Below are positions 14,793 to 14,847 of a stretch of 14,847 nucleotides of DNA, piece by piece; position 1 is the stretch's first letter, and each line of letters begins with the position of its first letter. The notes under the pieces are model-generated. The model had not been told where the DNA came from and did no database searches. It saw nothing but the letters and a program-made list of their open reading frames with translations. Made by a program: the position numbers and the translations under genes. The stretch comes from an uncultured Azospirillum sp. (lineage in GTDB: Bacteria; Pseudomonadota; Alphaproteobacteria; RF32; CAG-239). The stretch lies in contig UQCS01000036.1 of NCBI GenBank assembly GCA_900539605.1, positions 1-14,847 on the forward strand. The letters are read 5' to 3'.

Positions 14793-14847
14793 CCCCGCCC
14801 GCGTTGGGAGGGAAGTCTCCCGGCGGCAAATCCCCTTTAAGGGCGGG
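14793..14847. repeat. GC-rich nested inverted repeats at the window edge (possible terminator or repeat element)
   Basis: Directly after the Cys-rich gene's stop, 39 of 55 bases are G or C. CCCGCCC (14794-14800) faces GGGCGGG (14841-14847). Inside lie GGGAG (14806-14810) with CTCCC (14817-14821), plus CCCTT/AAGGG (14833-14843), which competes with the outer pairing. The arms reach the last base, so the element may continue. It could be a transcript-end structure, a REP-like repeat or a mobile-element end. Confidence 0.45.

Noticed and set aside
1..14847. CRISPR array, tRNA, rRNA or transposase gene
   Set aside because: I saw no regularly spaced repeats, no cloverleaf or rRNA-like segments, and no transposase or integrase motifs on either strand.

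Overview
The window looks like a chromosomal segment of an alphaproteobacterium of moderate G+C. The core genes suggest this: an accA, rmuC, ihfB, lapA, accD, dnaK set, with ihfB-lapA-accD in the order usual for Alphaproteobacteria, and YejA/YejB-type transporter parts. A very cysteine-rich secreted protein with degenerate repeats recalls uncultured, probably host-associated (gut) Alphaproteobacteria; that link is inference from memory and was not searched. The trp genes that many relatives carry between lapA and accD are absent, which fits a reduced, nutrient-dependent lifestyle.

Layout. Positions 1-435 hold AT-rich DNA with no convincing gene, one perfect DnaA box, and a hairpin. From about 436 to 7991 everything reads on the minus strand. 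In transcription order: accA-rmuC (2-nt gap), then ihfB-lapA-accD and a divergent thymidine/AMP phosphorylase-like gene (gaps 32, 21 and 70 nt), then dnaK with its own promoter and a Rho-independent terminator. Both carboxyltransferase subunits of acetyl-CoA carboxylase are therefore encoded about 2 kb apart. Positions 7992-8182 are a divergent promoter region.

From 8183 rightward the genes are on the plus strand. A two-helix membrane protein of unknown function overlaps yejA (peptide/oligopeptide solute-binding protein), which overlaps yejB (permease). A weak terminator-like hairpin follows yejB, and neither yejE nor yejF follows, so the transporter is incomplete here. After about 190 nt of AT-rich spacer lies the most unusual gene: a 678-residue exported protein with about 41 cysteines in its mature part. 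Its first half is made of degenerate Cys/Gly/Tyr repeats at about 55% G+C in sampled lines. Its second half is a serine/asparagine/tyrosine-rich, beta-strand-like region at about 35% G+C. It ends against a GC-rich (39 of 55 bases) set of inverted repeats that runs off the window.

Jointly, the left half serves housekeeping functions: fatty acid synthesis, nucleoid architecture, recombination, protein folding and nucleoside salvage. The right half is envelope-related: membrane protein, peptide uptake and secreted Cys-rich protein. The best candidates for undescribed biology are the Cys-rich modular protein, the membrane protein fused into the yejAB operon, and the phosphorylase homologue whose active-site motifs are rewritten.
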